DNA of 64,000 nt, taken from positions 248,001-312,000 of the forward strand of contig NZ_OZ242364.1 in NCBI RefSeq assembly GCF_965208925.1, read 5' to 3'. The position numbers and the translations under genes were made by a program. Shown here in pieces: positions 1-8,113 of this stretch. The stretch's first letter is position 1, and each line of letters opens with the position of its first letter. This DNA comes from Poriferisodalis sp965208925 (GTDB lineage: Bacteria > Actinomycetota > Acidimicrobiia > Acidimicrobiales > Poriferisodalaceae). The notes below the pieces were generated by a model. The model was not told where the DNA came from, did no database searches, and worked only from the letters and a program-made list of their open reading frames with translations.

Positions 1-1
1 G

Positions 2-136
2 GATGGCGCCAGCGGCGACGCCCAGCGCGTGCGCACCTTCGTCAAGGACCTGCGGGCCAAGCTGGGCGACCGCGCGCGCAAGCCCACCTACATCCTCACG
101 GTCCCCAACGTCGGCTACCGCGCCGCCACCCCCTAA
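2..136 (+). CDS. Response regulator, OmpR/PhoB type, C-terminal fragment
   Basis: The frame is open from the window edge to a TAA at 134-136. It encodes about 44 residues that read as the end of an OmpR/PhoB winged-helix DNA-binding domain: a recognition-helix stretch (VRTFVKDLRAKLGD), then the beta-hairpin wing with YILTVPNVGYRA. That family ends in just this way, with a GYR motif a few residues before the stop. The receiver domain and start lie outside the window. The 3' end abuts an antiparallel, broken PIN-domain gene. Confidence 0.8.
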   Translation, partial: DGASGDAQRVRTFVKDLRAKLGDRARKPTYILTVPNVGYRAATP

Positions 137-439
137 ACCGCGGCCTAGCGCGGTGGCGAGGTGGATCGCGTCCAGGATGCGCAGTTCGGGAGGGTCGAGC
201 AAGGCCGCCCGCTCGGCGATGTCACTGGTGATGCGAGTCCATGTCACCGAACCGAGCCGTGATCAAGCTTCCACCACCAATGCGGACCGGCAGCGGCGGA
301 CAGCTCGAATGGTCTCCGTCCGCGCCAGGTCCGATGAGACAGCCCGCACGTTCTCCTGTTTCAGCCAGGCGTAGAGCGCGAACGACTCCGATTCCTCCAC
401 GATCAGCTTGACCAGCGCGGAGCTGTCGAGATAGTGCAC
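137..439 (-). pseudogene. VapC-like PIN-domain toxin remnant with in-frame stop
   Basis: From a GTG at 439 the minus strand encodes VHYLDSSALVKLIVEE, the usual start of a PIN-domain ribonuclease toxin with its first acidic Asp, followed by SSDLARTE. A TGA at 265-263 interrupts the frame. The same frame then continues with IAERAALLDPPELRILDAIH and LATA, the typical distal PIN segment with another conserved Asp. It runs without a stop into the response-regulator tail, so the normal C-terminus is missing. A premature stop plus a lost 3' end suggests a dead toxin. It lies 21 bp downstream of the antitoxin-like gene, as expected for a VapBC pair. Confidence 0.7.
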
Positions 440-460
440 GGCTGCGCTGCGGAACTCTCA

Positions 461-1135
461 CTACCGTTCTTCTTCGCGCATCTCCAGCAGCACTTCCGAC
501 AGGCTCCGCCCCGGCAGCGCGGGAAGCGGACGGGGAAGATCGGTGATGTCGCGCTTTGCCGGCGTCGCATCCCCCCGAGCGGTCATTTCCTCGAGACGTG
601 ACCGCCGCGGCTGACGGAGGTGCGGTACCCGTCTCGCGACGGGCCGGCCGCGGTTGGTGACAGTGATCTCCTCGGGCACCGCGTGGGCCGGCTCATAGAC
701 ATAGTGGGCAACGAAGGGGCAACTGGTGTGCAGCTTCAGCTCCCAGCCGCTGTCAGGGCCGGGACGCAGCAGCGCCTTGCTGCCCGGCGCCCATCCGTTG
801 CCCGGAAAGTGCGTGAGATGCTCGGCTCCCACAATCTGGGACTGCTGCCAGGGCCGCTGCGGCGGCGCAACGCCGAGACCGTCGCCGGGCCCGCAGGCAG
901 TCACCAGCGGCCCCTCCCCGGTGACCGTCGTATCGGCGCCAGACGGCCCCGCCAGCTCTTGTGTCACCGGAAGCTGCAGTTGCGGCGCCCGCTTCGGCCA
1001 CTCGATGACCGCTCCCGAATTGACTGGCGCCGTCACCTCGAACAGGTACTCGCCGTGCTCGGGCAGACCGGTCACGACGCGCTTGCGAGCCCCAGCCGGG
1101 CTGAGCGGCTCGCCGCACGCCACCGAGGTCGTCAC
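461..1135 (-). CDS. Antitoxin-like protein (Phd/YefM C-terminal half) with foreign N-terminus
   Basis: GTG start, 224 codons. The last 75 residues look like a VapC-partner antitoxin: EEITVTNRGRPVARRV (the DNA-binding half), then a basic RSRLEEM segment and a proline-rich tail ending SLSEVLLEMREEER, which normally grips the toxin. The first ~148 residues are unlike any antitoxin; this part is rich in Pro, Gly and Trp and I do not recognise it. A normal antitoxin of this type is 80-90 residues, so the gene looks like a chimera made by rearrangement, with the antitoxin's first strand and helix replaced. The exact start is uncertain. Confidence 0.5.
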   Translation of the reverse strand: MTTSVACGEPLSPAGARKRVVTGLPEHGEYLFEVTAPVNSGAVIEWPKRAPQLQLPVTQELAGPSGADTTVTGEGPLVTACGPGDGLGVAPPQRPWQQSQIVGAEHLTHFPGNGWAPGSKALLRPGPDSGWELKLHTSCPFVAHYVYEPAHAVPEEITVTNRGRPVARRVPHLRQPRRSRLEEMTARGDATPAKRDITDLPRPLPALPGRSLSEVLLEMREEER

Positions 1136-1155
1136 CCGCCGCTGAGGGTCAGTCT

Positions 1156-4100
1156 TCAGGCGCCGAGTTCGGCGGCGCGGGTGCGGAACCGCTCGACGTT
1201 GTTCTCCTTGATTTCCTCGTAGCCGCGGATCATGTCGGGAAGCTGGGCAATCTCGACGGCCCGGGCGTAGGCGGCTTCGTCGCCTGCACTCAGCGTGTCG
1301 AGCGCCCGTTCGATCATCCCGCGGTACTCGTCGATCAGCTCCCGCTCCATCTTGCGATGGCCGGTCTTGCCGAAGATGTCGAGCGTCCCGCCGCGGAGGC
1401 CCTTCATCCGCGCCAGCAAGGCGAACGCGATGTCGCCTGAGCGGCCGAGGCCGATCTTCTTTTCCACGCCCATGCGCCGCATGATCGGCGGGTGCAGCTT
1501 GTAGGTGACATCGGTCTTGTCGCCGAACTGGTCGCGCACAGCTTGCTGGAACGCCTTGGACCGGTGCAGCCGGGCCACCTCGTACTCGTCCTTGTAGGCC
1601 ATCAGCTTGTAGAGGTACGTGGCCACGGCCTCGCTGAGCGCCGTCTCGCTGCCCGCCGCAGCCTCAGCCTCACGCACCTTGACGATGAACGCGGCGTAGG
1701 CGGCTGCGTACGCGTGGTTCTGGTAGGCGACCAGGTCGGGCACCCGGATGCGCAGCAGCCGTGCCAGCTCCTCGGACTGGTTGGGCACCGTGTCGATGAG
1801 ATCCTGCTCACGGCCTGACGGGCCGGTCTCACGCTTGACCTTGCCGACCCGCTCGACTTCGAGGGTTTCCAGGAAGTCGGGGTCGAGCACGATCTTGCGG
1901 CCGATGCGGAACGCCTGGGTGTTCATCTCCACCGCGACGCCGTTCAGCTCGATGGCCCGCTCGATCGCCGAGGCGCTGATCGGGACCACGCCCGCCTGAT
2001 AGGCGGCGCCCACCACCAGCACGTTGGCCGGCATGTGCGAGCGGAACAGGTTGTCCGACAGCGTGCCGGCATCGAAATAGACGTTGCGCTCGGGACTGGT
2101 GGACTCGTCGATGACCCGCTGGAAGGCCGTCCACTCGGGGAACTCGGCGGAGGTGTCACGCACCATCGAGGTGGTGGGCACCTTCGACGACGACACGACG
2201 GCCACCGTCTTGCCGGCGAGGGCCTTGTCGAGGTTCGCCGGGTTCGTGCCGGTCAGCAGATCGAACACGATGTAGGCATCGGCCTCTCCGAGCCCGACCT
2301 TATTGGCCTCGTCGCCGCCGTCGTGATCCGCCGCCGCGTCATCGCCATTGGCACTCATGCGCCGAACCTTGAGATTCGACAGCACCGGGCCGCCCTTCTG
2401 GGCAAGACCGGTCTGGTCGAGGCCATTGGCCGTCTTGCCGTCGAGCAGGGCGGCCGTGGCCAGCATCTGGTTCACCGTGACCACGCCGGTGCCGCCGATG
2501 CCCATCATCAAGATGTTGCCCTCGTCGATCCGGTCGGGCTCGGGCAGGTCGTCGCCGATGTGCTCGGTGGCCACCGTGGCCTTGGTGGGGATCTTCCCCG
2601 CCGGCACCACCTCGATGAACGCCGGGCAGTCGCCGTCGAGGCAGGTGAAGTCCTTGTTGCACGACGACTGGTGAATCTGGGTCTTGCGTCCGAACTCGGT
2701 CTCGACGGGTTGCACGCTCAGGCAGCTCGACTTCTCGCCACAGTCGCCGCAGCCCTCGCAAACCGCCTCGTTGATGAAGACCCGCGTGTTGGGCTCGGCC
2801 ACCTTGCCGCGCTTGCGGTCACGCCGGAGCTCAGCCGCACACGCCTGGTCGTAGATCAGGACGGTGCAGCCCTCGATCTCACGCAGGACGCGCTGCGCTT
2901 CGTCCATGCGGTCGCGGTGCCAGATGTCGGTGCCGGGAGCGAACTCGGCATCGGCGGGGTACTTGGAGGTGTCGTCGGTGACGACCATCACCTTGGCCAC
3001 GCCCTCGGCGTGCACCGAGCGGGTCAGCTCGGGCACGGCCATGCCGCCGTCGATGTCCTGGCCGCCCGTCATGGCGACCGCGCCGTTGTAGAGGATCTTG
3101 TAGGTGACGTTGGTGCCCGCGGCCACCGCTTGGCGCAGCGCCAGCGAGCCGGAGTGGTGGTAGGTGCCGTCGCCGATGTTCTGGAACCGGTGCTCCATGG
3201 TGACGAACGGTGCGGCGCCGACCCACTGGCAGCCCTCGCCGCCCATCTGGGTGGTGCCGCGGACGTTGCGGGTGGGCGTCATGGCCGCCATGCCGTGGCA
3301 GCCGATGCCGCCGCCTGCCTCAGAGCCCTCCGGCACCCAGGTGGAGCGATTGTGGGGGCAGCCCGAGCAGAACCCCGGCGTGCGGCCGGCGGCCTTCTCG
3401 CCCTTGGAGGTGGTGACGGCGAGCGGGATCGTGATGCGCTCGGGCACCGCTGGGCCGATGCCCTCGGACCCGAGCCGGTCCACCAAGAACGGCCGGATCT
3501 TGCGTGCGATCAGGTCGGCGTCCATCTCGCCGTGACCCGGGAACCAGAAACCGCCCTGCGCGTCGCGCTTGCCCAGCACGACGGGCGCATTCGTGACGCC
3601 GTACAGGTTCTCCTTCATGAGCGCTTCGATGATCGAGCGCTTCTCCTCCACGGCCACGATCACGTCGAGCCCGTCAGCGAATTCGCGCAGGCTCGTGGGC
3701 TCGAGCGGCCACACCACGGCCGGCTTCCAGATGCGGACGCCGCGGCGCTCCAGCTCGATGTCGTCGAGCCCCATGCGGTCGAGCGCCTCGCGCAGGTCGT
3801 AGTAGGTCTTGCCTGCGGCGACCAGGCCGATGCGGGCGTCGCGGGTGGGCAGGGTCTGGCGGTTGAGCTGGTTGGCTGCAACGAACTCGTCTACCGCCAC
3901 CATGCGGCCCTCGTGGATCTCGAGTTCCATGCGCACCGCGTTGGGGCCGAACAGGGCGTCCTGCTGGGTGTGCGCCCAGGGCTTGCCCTCCCATTCGAAT
4001 TCGGGACGGGCCACCGACACACGGCCCGGGCCGACCTGCACTGTCGCGTACCCGTCGGCCACGTTGGTGACGATCTTGAGTGCCGACCAGAAGCCGCTGT

Positions 4101-4674
4101 AGCGGGACAGCTCGTAGCCCCAGCGCCCGTAGTCGATGACCTCCTGGACCGAACCCGGGTACAGGATCGGCGTCTGGTAGTGGATGAGCACCGGCTCGGA
4201 TTCCGAGGCCAGTGTCGAGGACTTCGATGCGGGGTCGTCGCCCGCCACGAGCAGCACGCCGCCCTTGGGATCGACGCCGCAGACGTTCGCGTGCTTGATC
4301 GCGTCGCCGGACCGATCGACTCCCGGCGCCTTTCCGTACCACATGCCCAGCACGCCGTCGTAGCGGCCCTCGAAGTTGCGGTTCGACAGCTGGCTGCCCC
4401 ACACGATCGTGGCGCCGAGATCCTCGTTGAGGCCGGGCTCGAAGACGATGTTGTTCTGCTTCAGCTCCTCGGCGTTGGTCGTCATGAGCGAGTCGATGCC
4501 GCCCAGTGGCGACCCGCGGTAGCCCGACACCATCGCCGCGGTGTTCAGCCCGTCACGGCGGTCGGCCCGGAGCTGGTCCAGCAGCACGCGCAGCAGGGCC
4601 TGCACACCGGACATGGCCACATCGCCCTCGACGCGGTCGAAGCGATCGGTGAGCTTGAAGTCTGCGAGTGCCAT
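1156..4674 (-). CDS. Indolepyruvate:ferredoxin oxidoreductase, fused subunits
   Basis: About 1172 residues. The family oxidatively decarboxylates aryl-pyruvates (from Trp, Phe, Tyr) to aryl-acetyl-CoA and passes electrons to ferredoxin. The first ~700 residues match the TPP-binding alpha-type subunit: GMWYGKAPGVDRSGDAIKHA near 110, GFCSGCPHNRS near 436, GDGTYHHSG near 503. A cysteine-rich segment follows at ~639-685 (CEGCGDCGEKSSC, then SSCNKDFTCLDGDC), consistent with [4Fe-4S] binding. The C-terminal ~450 residues match the beta subunit (GIGGTGVVTVNQ; GLDQTGLAQKGGPVLSNLKV). I chose the ATG at 4674, which has a purine-rich GGGGGA just upstream, over an in-frame ATG 42 bp further out. The neighbourhood also has homogentisate dioxygenase, which fits aromatic amino acid breakdown. 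Confidence 0.92.
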   Translation of the reverse strand: MALADFKLTDRFDRVEGDVAMSGVQALLRVLLDQLRADRRDGLNTAAMVSGYRGSPLGGIDSLMTTNAEELKQNNIVFEPGLNEDLGATIVWGSQLSNRNFEGRYDGVLGMWYGKAPGVDRSGDAIKHANVCGVDPKGGVLLVAGDDPASKSSTLASESEPVLIHYQTPILYPGSVQEVIDYGRWGYELSRYSGFWSALKIVTNVADGYATVQVGPGRVSVARPEFEWEGKPWAHTQQDALFGPNAVRMELEIHEGRMVAVDEFVAANQLNRQTLPTRDARIGLVAAGKTYYDLREALDRMGLDDIELERRGVRIWKPAVVWPLEPTSLREFADGLDVIVAVEEKRSIIEALMKENLYGVTNAPVVLGKRDAQGGFWFPGHGEMDADLIARKIRPFLVDRLGSEGIGPAVPERITIPLAVTTSKGEKAAGRTPGFCSGCPHNRSTWVPEGSEAGGGIGCHGMAAMTPTRNVRGTTQMGGEGCQWVGAAPFVTMEHRFQNIGDGTYHHSGSLALRQAVAAGTNVTYKILYNGAVAMTGGQDIDGGMAVPELTRSVHAEGVAKVMVVTDDTSKYPADAEFAPGTDIWHRDRMDEAQRVLREIEGCTVLIYDQACAAELRRDRKRGKVAEPNTRVFINEAVCEGCGDCGEKSSCLSVQPVETEFGRKTQIHQSSCNKDFTCLDGDCPAFIEVVPAGKIPTKATVATEHIGDDLPEPDRIDEGNILMMGIGGTGVVTVNQMLATAALLDGKTANGLDQTGLAQKGGPVLSNLKVRRMSANGDDAAADHDGGDEANKVGLGEADAYIVFDLLTGTNPANLDKALAGKTVAVVSSSKVPTTSMVRDTSAEFPEWTAFQRVIDESTSPERNVYFDAGTLSDNLFRSHMPANVLVVGAAYQAGVVPISASAIERAIELNGVAVEMNTQAFRIGRKIVLDPDFLETLEVERVGKVKRETGPSGREQDLIDTVPNQSEELARLLRIRVPDLVAYQNHAYAAAYAAFIVKVREAEAAAGSETALSEAVATYLYKLMAYKDEYEVARLHRSKAFQQAVRDQFGDKTDVTYKLHPPIMRRMGVEKKIGLGRSGDIAFALLARMKGLRGGTLDIFGKTGHRKMERELIDEYRGMIERALDTLSAGDEAAYARAVEIAQLPDMIRGYEEIKENNVERFRTRAAELGA

Positions 4675-4787
4675 CGAATCCCCCTGGTCCGCCGTGGCGG
4701 CGTGTGTAGCGGCCACTTGCGAGGCTACCCGTCAGCCCCGAGGGCTGCCGGTGAAACGAGCGTGCTCAGAAACGGGGTGCGGCGGGC

Positions 4788-6110
4788 TCAACCCGTTGGC
4801 GGTGCCGTTGTGCGTCTCGGCAGCAGACCGGGCCGCGGCAGCGTGAACGCCAGCCCAAGAGCACAGGCGTTGGCGACTGCGGCGAACGAGAAGGTCCAGC
4901 CGTAGCCGCCCGTGGCGTCCAGCAGCAGCTGGGCGACGTAGGGACCCACGGCGGCGAACGATCCGGCCGTCGCGAAGAATCGACCCACGATCGCCCCGGC
5001 GTGGGTGCGGCCGAAGTAGTCCGCGACCAAGGCCGGAAAGACCGCCACGCTGCCGCCGTAGGACAGGCCGAACGCGATCGCCGAGGCGTAGAGCAGCACC
5101 AGTCCTTCCGACACAGCGATACCGACGAACGACAGCGTCTCGACCGCCAGCGCCAGCATGACGGCGCGGCGACGGTCGATGCGGTCTGACAGCGGGCCGG
5201 TCACGATCCGGCCGACGAGCCCGCCGACGCCGACCGAGCTGATGACACCTGCTGCCCACAGCGGCGAGAATCCGAGGCTCCGGGCGTACTGCACGCCGTG
5301 TGCGAACGGCACGAACACCACCACGAACGTCAGTGCGAACATGCCGAAGATGCGCCAGAACACCGAGCTGCGCCAGGCCTGGGGGGCAGTCCACGCCGTG
5401 AGGGGATTCTCGGCGTCGGGTGCGCTGCTGCGGGTGGTTTCCACGACGAAACCCGCCGGCCGGGACACGAACCGCGAGCGGGTCATCGGCCGATCAGCGA
5501 CATCTGGCGAGCGCCCGTCGGGATACTGACCGATCGACTCCGGATCGCGCACGAACACCATCGCGGTGACGGCCATCAGCACGCCGCCCACCACCGCCAT
5601 CACCGCAATCGCCGTGCGCCATCCGAATTCCCCGACGAGCCATGCGGCAATCGGGGGCGCGACGATGCCGCCGGCGCTCCCGCCCGAGCCGACGATGCCG
5701 GTTGCCAGGCCTCGCCGCGCGCTGAACCAGCGCACCACGGTGGCATTCGCGGGCACCCACGACGACGACATCCCCAGCGGCGCGATGACGGCGAGGCCAA
5801 TGAACACCATCGCCAGGGATCCGGCGGCTGACAGCACCAAGTAGCCCGCCGCGAGCAGGGCGGCGCCCGTGGCGATGACCTTGCGCGGGCCGAATCGGTC
5901 GGTGAGCTGGCCCGTCCATGCGCTCACGACGCTGTAGGCGAGGATGTAGGAGGCGTATGCAAGCTGGAGCCAGGTCGCCGACCAGCCCTTGTCGGCGCTG
6001 ATGGCCCCTTCGAACGTGCCGTAGCTGAACTGGATGCCGTACACGATGAACAGCACCCAGAAACCGGCCCACGCCACGCGCCAGCCGTGGAATGGCCGGC
6101 CGATCAACAT
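4788..6110 (-). CDS. MFS transporter (monocarboxylate/oxalate-formate antiporter type)
   Basis: 440 residues with about 12 hydrophobic segments. After TM2 it carries the MFS loop motif (GQLTDRFGPRKV), repeated in the second half (GPLSDRIDRRRAV). The N-terminus (FHGWRVAWAGFWVLFIVYG) and GIVGSGGSAGGIVAPP resemble oxalate/formate-type and monocarboxylate carriers, so a small organic acid is the likely substrate; this is inference. The ATG lies 6 bp after the stop of the GrdB-like selenoprotein gene, so the two are probably co-transcribed and the carrier may move its substrate or product. Confidence 0.88.
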   Translation of the reverse strand: MLIGRPFHGWRVAWAGFWVLFIVYGIQFSYGTFEGAISADKGWSATWLQLAYASYILAYSVVSAWTGQLTDRFGPRKVIATGAALLAAGYLVLSAAGSLAMVFIGLAVIAPLGMSSSWVPANATVVRWFSARRGLATGIVGSGGSAGGIVAPPIAAWLVGEFGWRTAIAVMAVVGGVLMAVTAMVFVRDPESIGQYPDGRSPDVADRPMTRSRFVSRPAGFVVETTRSSAPDAENPLTAWTAPQAWRSSVFWRIFGMFALTFVVVFVPFAHGVQYARSLGFSPLWAAGVISSVGVGGLVGRIVTGPLSDRIDRRRAVMLALAVETLSFVGIAVSEGLVLLYASAIAFGLSYGGSVAVFPALVADYFGRTHAGAIVGRFFATAGSFAAVGPYVAQLLLDATGGYGWTFSFAAVANACALGLAFTLPRPGLLPRRTTAPPTG

Positions 6111-6116
6111 TCGCGG

Positions 6117-7259
6117 CTACATGTCGCCGGGCGCGATGTAGAACCAGATGGGCTGCTTCTCGCCGGCGTCTGCCATGGCCTGGCGCGCCGCCATGATGGT
6201 GCGGCCTGCCTCGGTGGAGGTAAAGAACCATCGCGCTCCAGCCCACGCCGCGGGAGCATGCTCAGCGAGCGCAAGTGCCGCCGTCTCGTAGTAGCCGCGG
6301 ATGTCCTGGGCCACCCGCGCCGGGATGCCGGGGATGCCGGCCTCCTTCCACGGCGTGCCCTCGGCGACGTTGACGAACGACTGCACGGCGGCGCCGATGT
6401 CCTCGGGAGCAACCACGCGCCCGGCGCCGGTGCGGTTGCCCAGCTTGGCGACGGCGCGGTCATAGGCCTGCCGCAGACCGTTCGCCTCGTCCACCGCCGG
6501 ATGCAGGTTGGGATCGTGGCGGGGCGGCAGCTCGCACGACATCGCAGCGCCGTCGTCGTCGATCGTCTCGGCGAACTTCTCTACCACCGGGCGGTCGCTG
6601 TCGAGCAGGCCGAAGGCGTGCGCCAGCACCCGGTGCTGGAAATCGGCGTCGTTGGGCTTGCCCAGCGGACGTCCCAGCGGGAACTCGCACCACAGCCCTC
6701 GCGGCGGGGCGGTGCCCTGGATGTGAGCGCCGATGGAACCCAGCGCAACAGTCGCGATTCCTTCGGCCTCGAAAACGTGGGCGAGCGTACTCACGGTACG
6801 CGTGCACAGCGGTCAGACAGGTGTGAACAGCACCACGTCCACCTCGTGGGAACGCAGGAACTTCGCGCCCGCCGGCCCGGAGTCCATGCGCACCGCAGAC
6901 AGGTCGAACTGGTTGCCGGCGTAGGACAGGTGAATGTCGGAGACCTCGCCGATGGTGCCGTCGGCGGCAAGCTCGTCCAGCCGGTCGATCGGGAAGACCG
7001 TGTTGAGGTCGAGTGCGATGCCGGTGGCGTCGAAGTTCGGGCTCCAGTGACCGCACATGTAGTCGCGCCGGCTGCCGTCGAGCACCCGGTAGCCGGTGTC
7101 CATCGGCGCGAAGTCGTCCTGGTCTGGGTGGTGCAGCGACGCCGAGGTGACGAGTGCAACCTTGGCCTCAGCCAGCGGCGGCGGTGTCGTGAACGCCGTG
7201 GTCTCGAAGTCGGGCAGGTCCATGCCGCCCGTCAGTGCCTTGACATCGGAATCAGCCAT
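6117..7259 (-). CDS. GrdB/PrdB-like reductase selenoprotein (UGA = Sec149)
   Basis: Read through one in-frame UGA (6815-6813), the frame is open from ATG 7259 to TAG 6119-6117: 380 residues. The part before the UGA ends DVVLFTPV; the part after begins PLCTRTVSTLAHVFEAEGI. This matches the active-site region of the glycine/sarcosine/betaine/D-proline reductase selenoprotein B family, where selenocysteine sits in a U-x-x-C-T motif (here U149-P-L-C152-T). A perfect hairpin lies 12-28 nt past the UGA (separate entry). Conventional gene calling would give two short proteins of 148 and 225 residues. Clostridial GrdB works with GrdA and GrdC, and neither is here, so the reaction is unknown; a selenol-based reductase or lyase on a small amine or acid is inference. 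It lies between an SDR and an MFS carrier in the same orientation. Confidence 0.82.
6785..6801 (-). promoter_or_regulatory. Putative bacterial SECIS hairpin
   Basis: On the minus strand, GCGTAC-CGTGA-GTACGC forms a perfect 6-bp stem with a 5-nt loop, starting 12 nt after the UGA of the GrdB-like gene. The apical loop contains GU, the kind of element SelB recognises in known bacterial SECIS hairpins, and the loop position (18-22 nt past the UGA) is in their usual range. GUG (6-8 nt past the UGA) and CAC (34-36 nt) could extend it with a short lower stem. The hairpin lies inside the coding region, as in bacterial selenoprotein mRNAs. Confidence 0.65.
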
Positions 7260-7310
7260 GGCGGCAAAGCTACGGCTTGGCGCATCGCGCCGCTTGGGAT
7301 CCCTCGGGGC

Positions 7311-8087
7311 TCAGGCGCCTTCTTCGAGGTCGAGCGAGCGCTCGCGCAGCCGGCGCATGCCTCGCAGCCAGCGATCCGGATCTGACGCTTTGCGCTCCAC
7401 GTAGGTCTGCGCTTCAGGGTGGGACAGGATCAGGAAGCGCTCTTCGGCCATCGCCTCGGTGATGACCTCTGCGACGAACTCGGGCTCGACGATGCCGTCG
7501 GTGCCGCCGTCGGCCAGCCGCTGCGGTGCCATGGCGGTGTTGACGCCTTGGGGGCACAGCACCGACACCCGGATGCCGTCGTCGCCGTGCAGGATCGCCT
7601 CCATCTCGGCCAGCTTGATGCAGGCCGCCTTGGTGACCGAGTACGGCGCAGAGCCCATGGCCGCCAGCAATCCGGCGGCGCTGGCGGTGTGCACGAGATA
7701 GCCCTCGCCGCGGGCAAGCATCGAGGGCAGCACCGCCCGGGCCGCGTACACGTGGCTCATCACGTGCAGCTCCCATTGGGACTGCCATGCATCGTTGGTG
7801 GCGTCCACGCCGCCTTCGGCGCCGGCGCCGGCGTTCGAGAAGAACACGTCGATCGGGCCATGCGCGTCGAGCGTGCGTTCGACAAGATCGGCAACGGCCG
7901 CTTCGTCGGTGACGTCAAGCCCGACGCCCTCGCAGCCGATCTCGTCCGCTACGGCTTGCGCAGCCTCGGCGTTGTAGTCGGCCACGACGACGTGGCGAGC
8001 ACCTTCGGACATCCAGTGCCGTGCGGTGGCCCCGCCGATGCCGCCTCCCCCGCCCGTGATGATCGCGACCCGATCGCGCAGTTCCAT
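7311..8087 (-). CDS. Short-chain dehydrogenase/reductase (SDR)
   Basis: 258 residues, classical SDR. The NAD(P)-binding TGGGGGIG is at 11-18, NAG at 85-87, and the catalytic set is S136, Y149, K153 (PYSVTK). D37 (VADY) at the end of strand 2 suggests NAD preference. The C-terminal tail (AEERFLILSHPEAQTYVERK) is seen in a subgroup of SDRs found in actinobacteria. It sits 26 bp after the PhyH-type dioxygenase and 51 bp before the selenoprotein gene, all on the minus strand, so it probably acts in the same pathway. The substrate is unknown. Confidence 0.9.
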   Translation of the reverse strand: MELRDRVAIITGGGGGIGGATARHWMSEGARHVVVADYNAEAAQAVADEIGCEGVGLDVTDEAAVADLVERTLDAHGPIDVFFSNAGAGAEGGVDATNDAWQSQWELHVMSHVYAARAVLPSMLARGEGYLVHTASAAGLLAAMGSAPYSVTKAACIKLAEMEAILHGDDGIRVSVLCPQGVNTAMAPQRLADGGTDGIVEPEFVAEVITEAMAEERFLILSHPEAQTYVERKASDPDRWLRGMRRLRERSLDLEEGA

Positions 8088-8113
8088 GATGTCTCCCCTT
8101 CTGACTTCGTGAG

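Noticed and set aside
2035..4905. A long plus-strand open frame of about 950 codons opposite the indolepyruvate oxidoreductase gene
   Set aside because: It is antisense to a gene with clear Fe-S and TPP motifs. Its His/Arg/Val-rich composition is the usual shadow in GC-rich DNA, and no domain can be seen.
6794..6815. Frameshift or pseudogene in the GrdB-like gene
   Set aside because: The frame does not change. Only one UGA interrupts it, in the Sec position of the family, and a hairpin follows. A pseudogene would be expected to show other defects, and none are visible.
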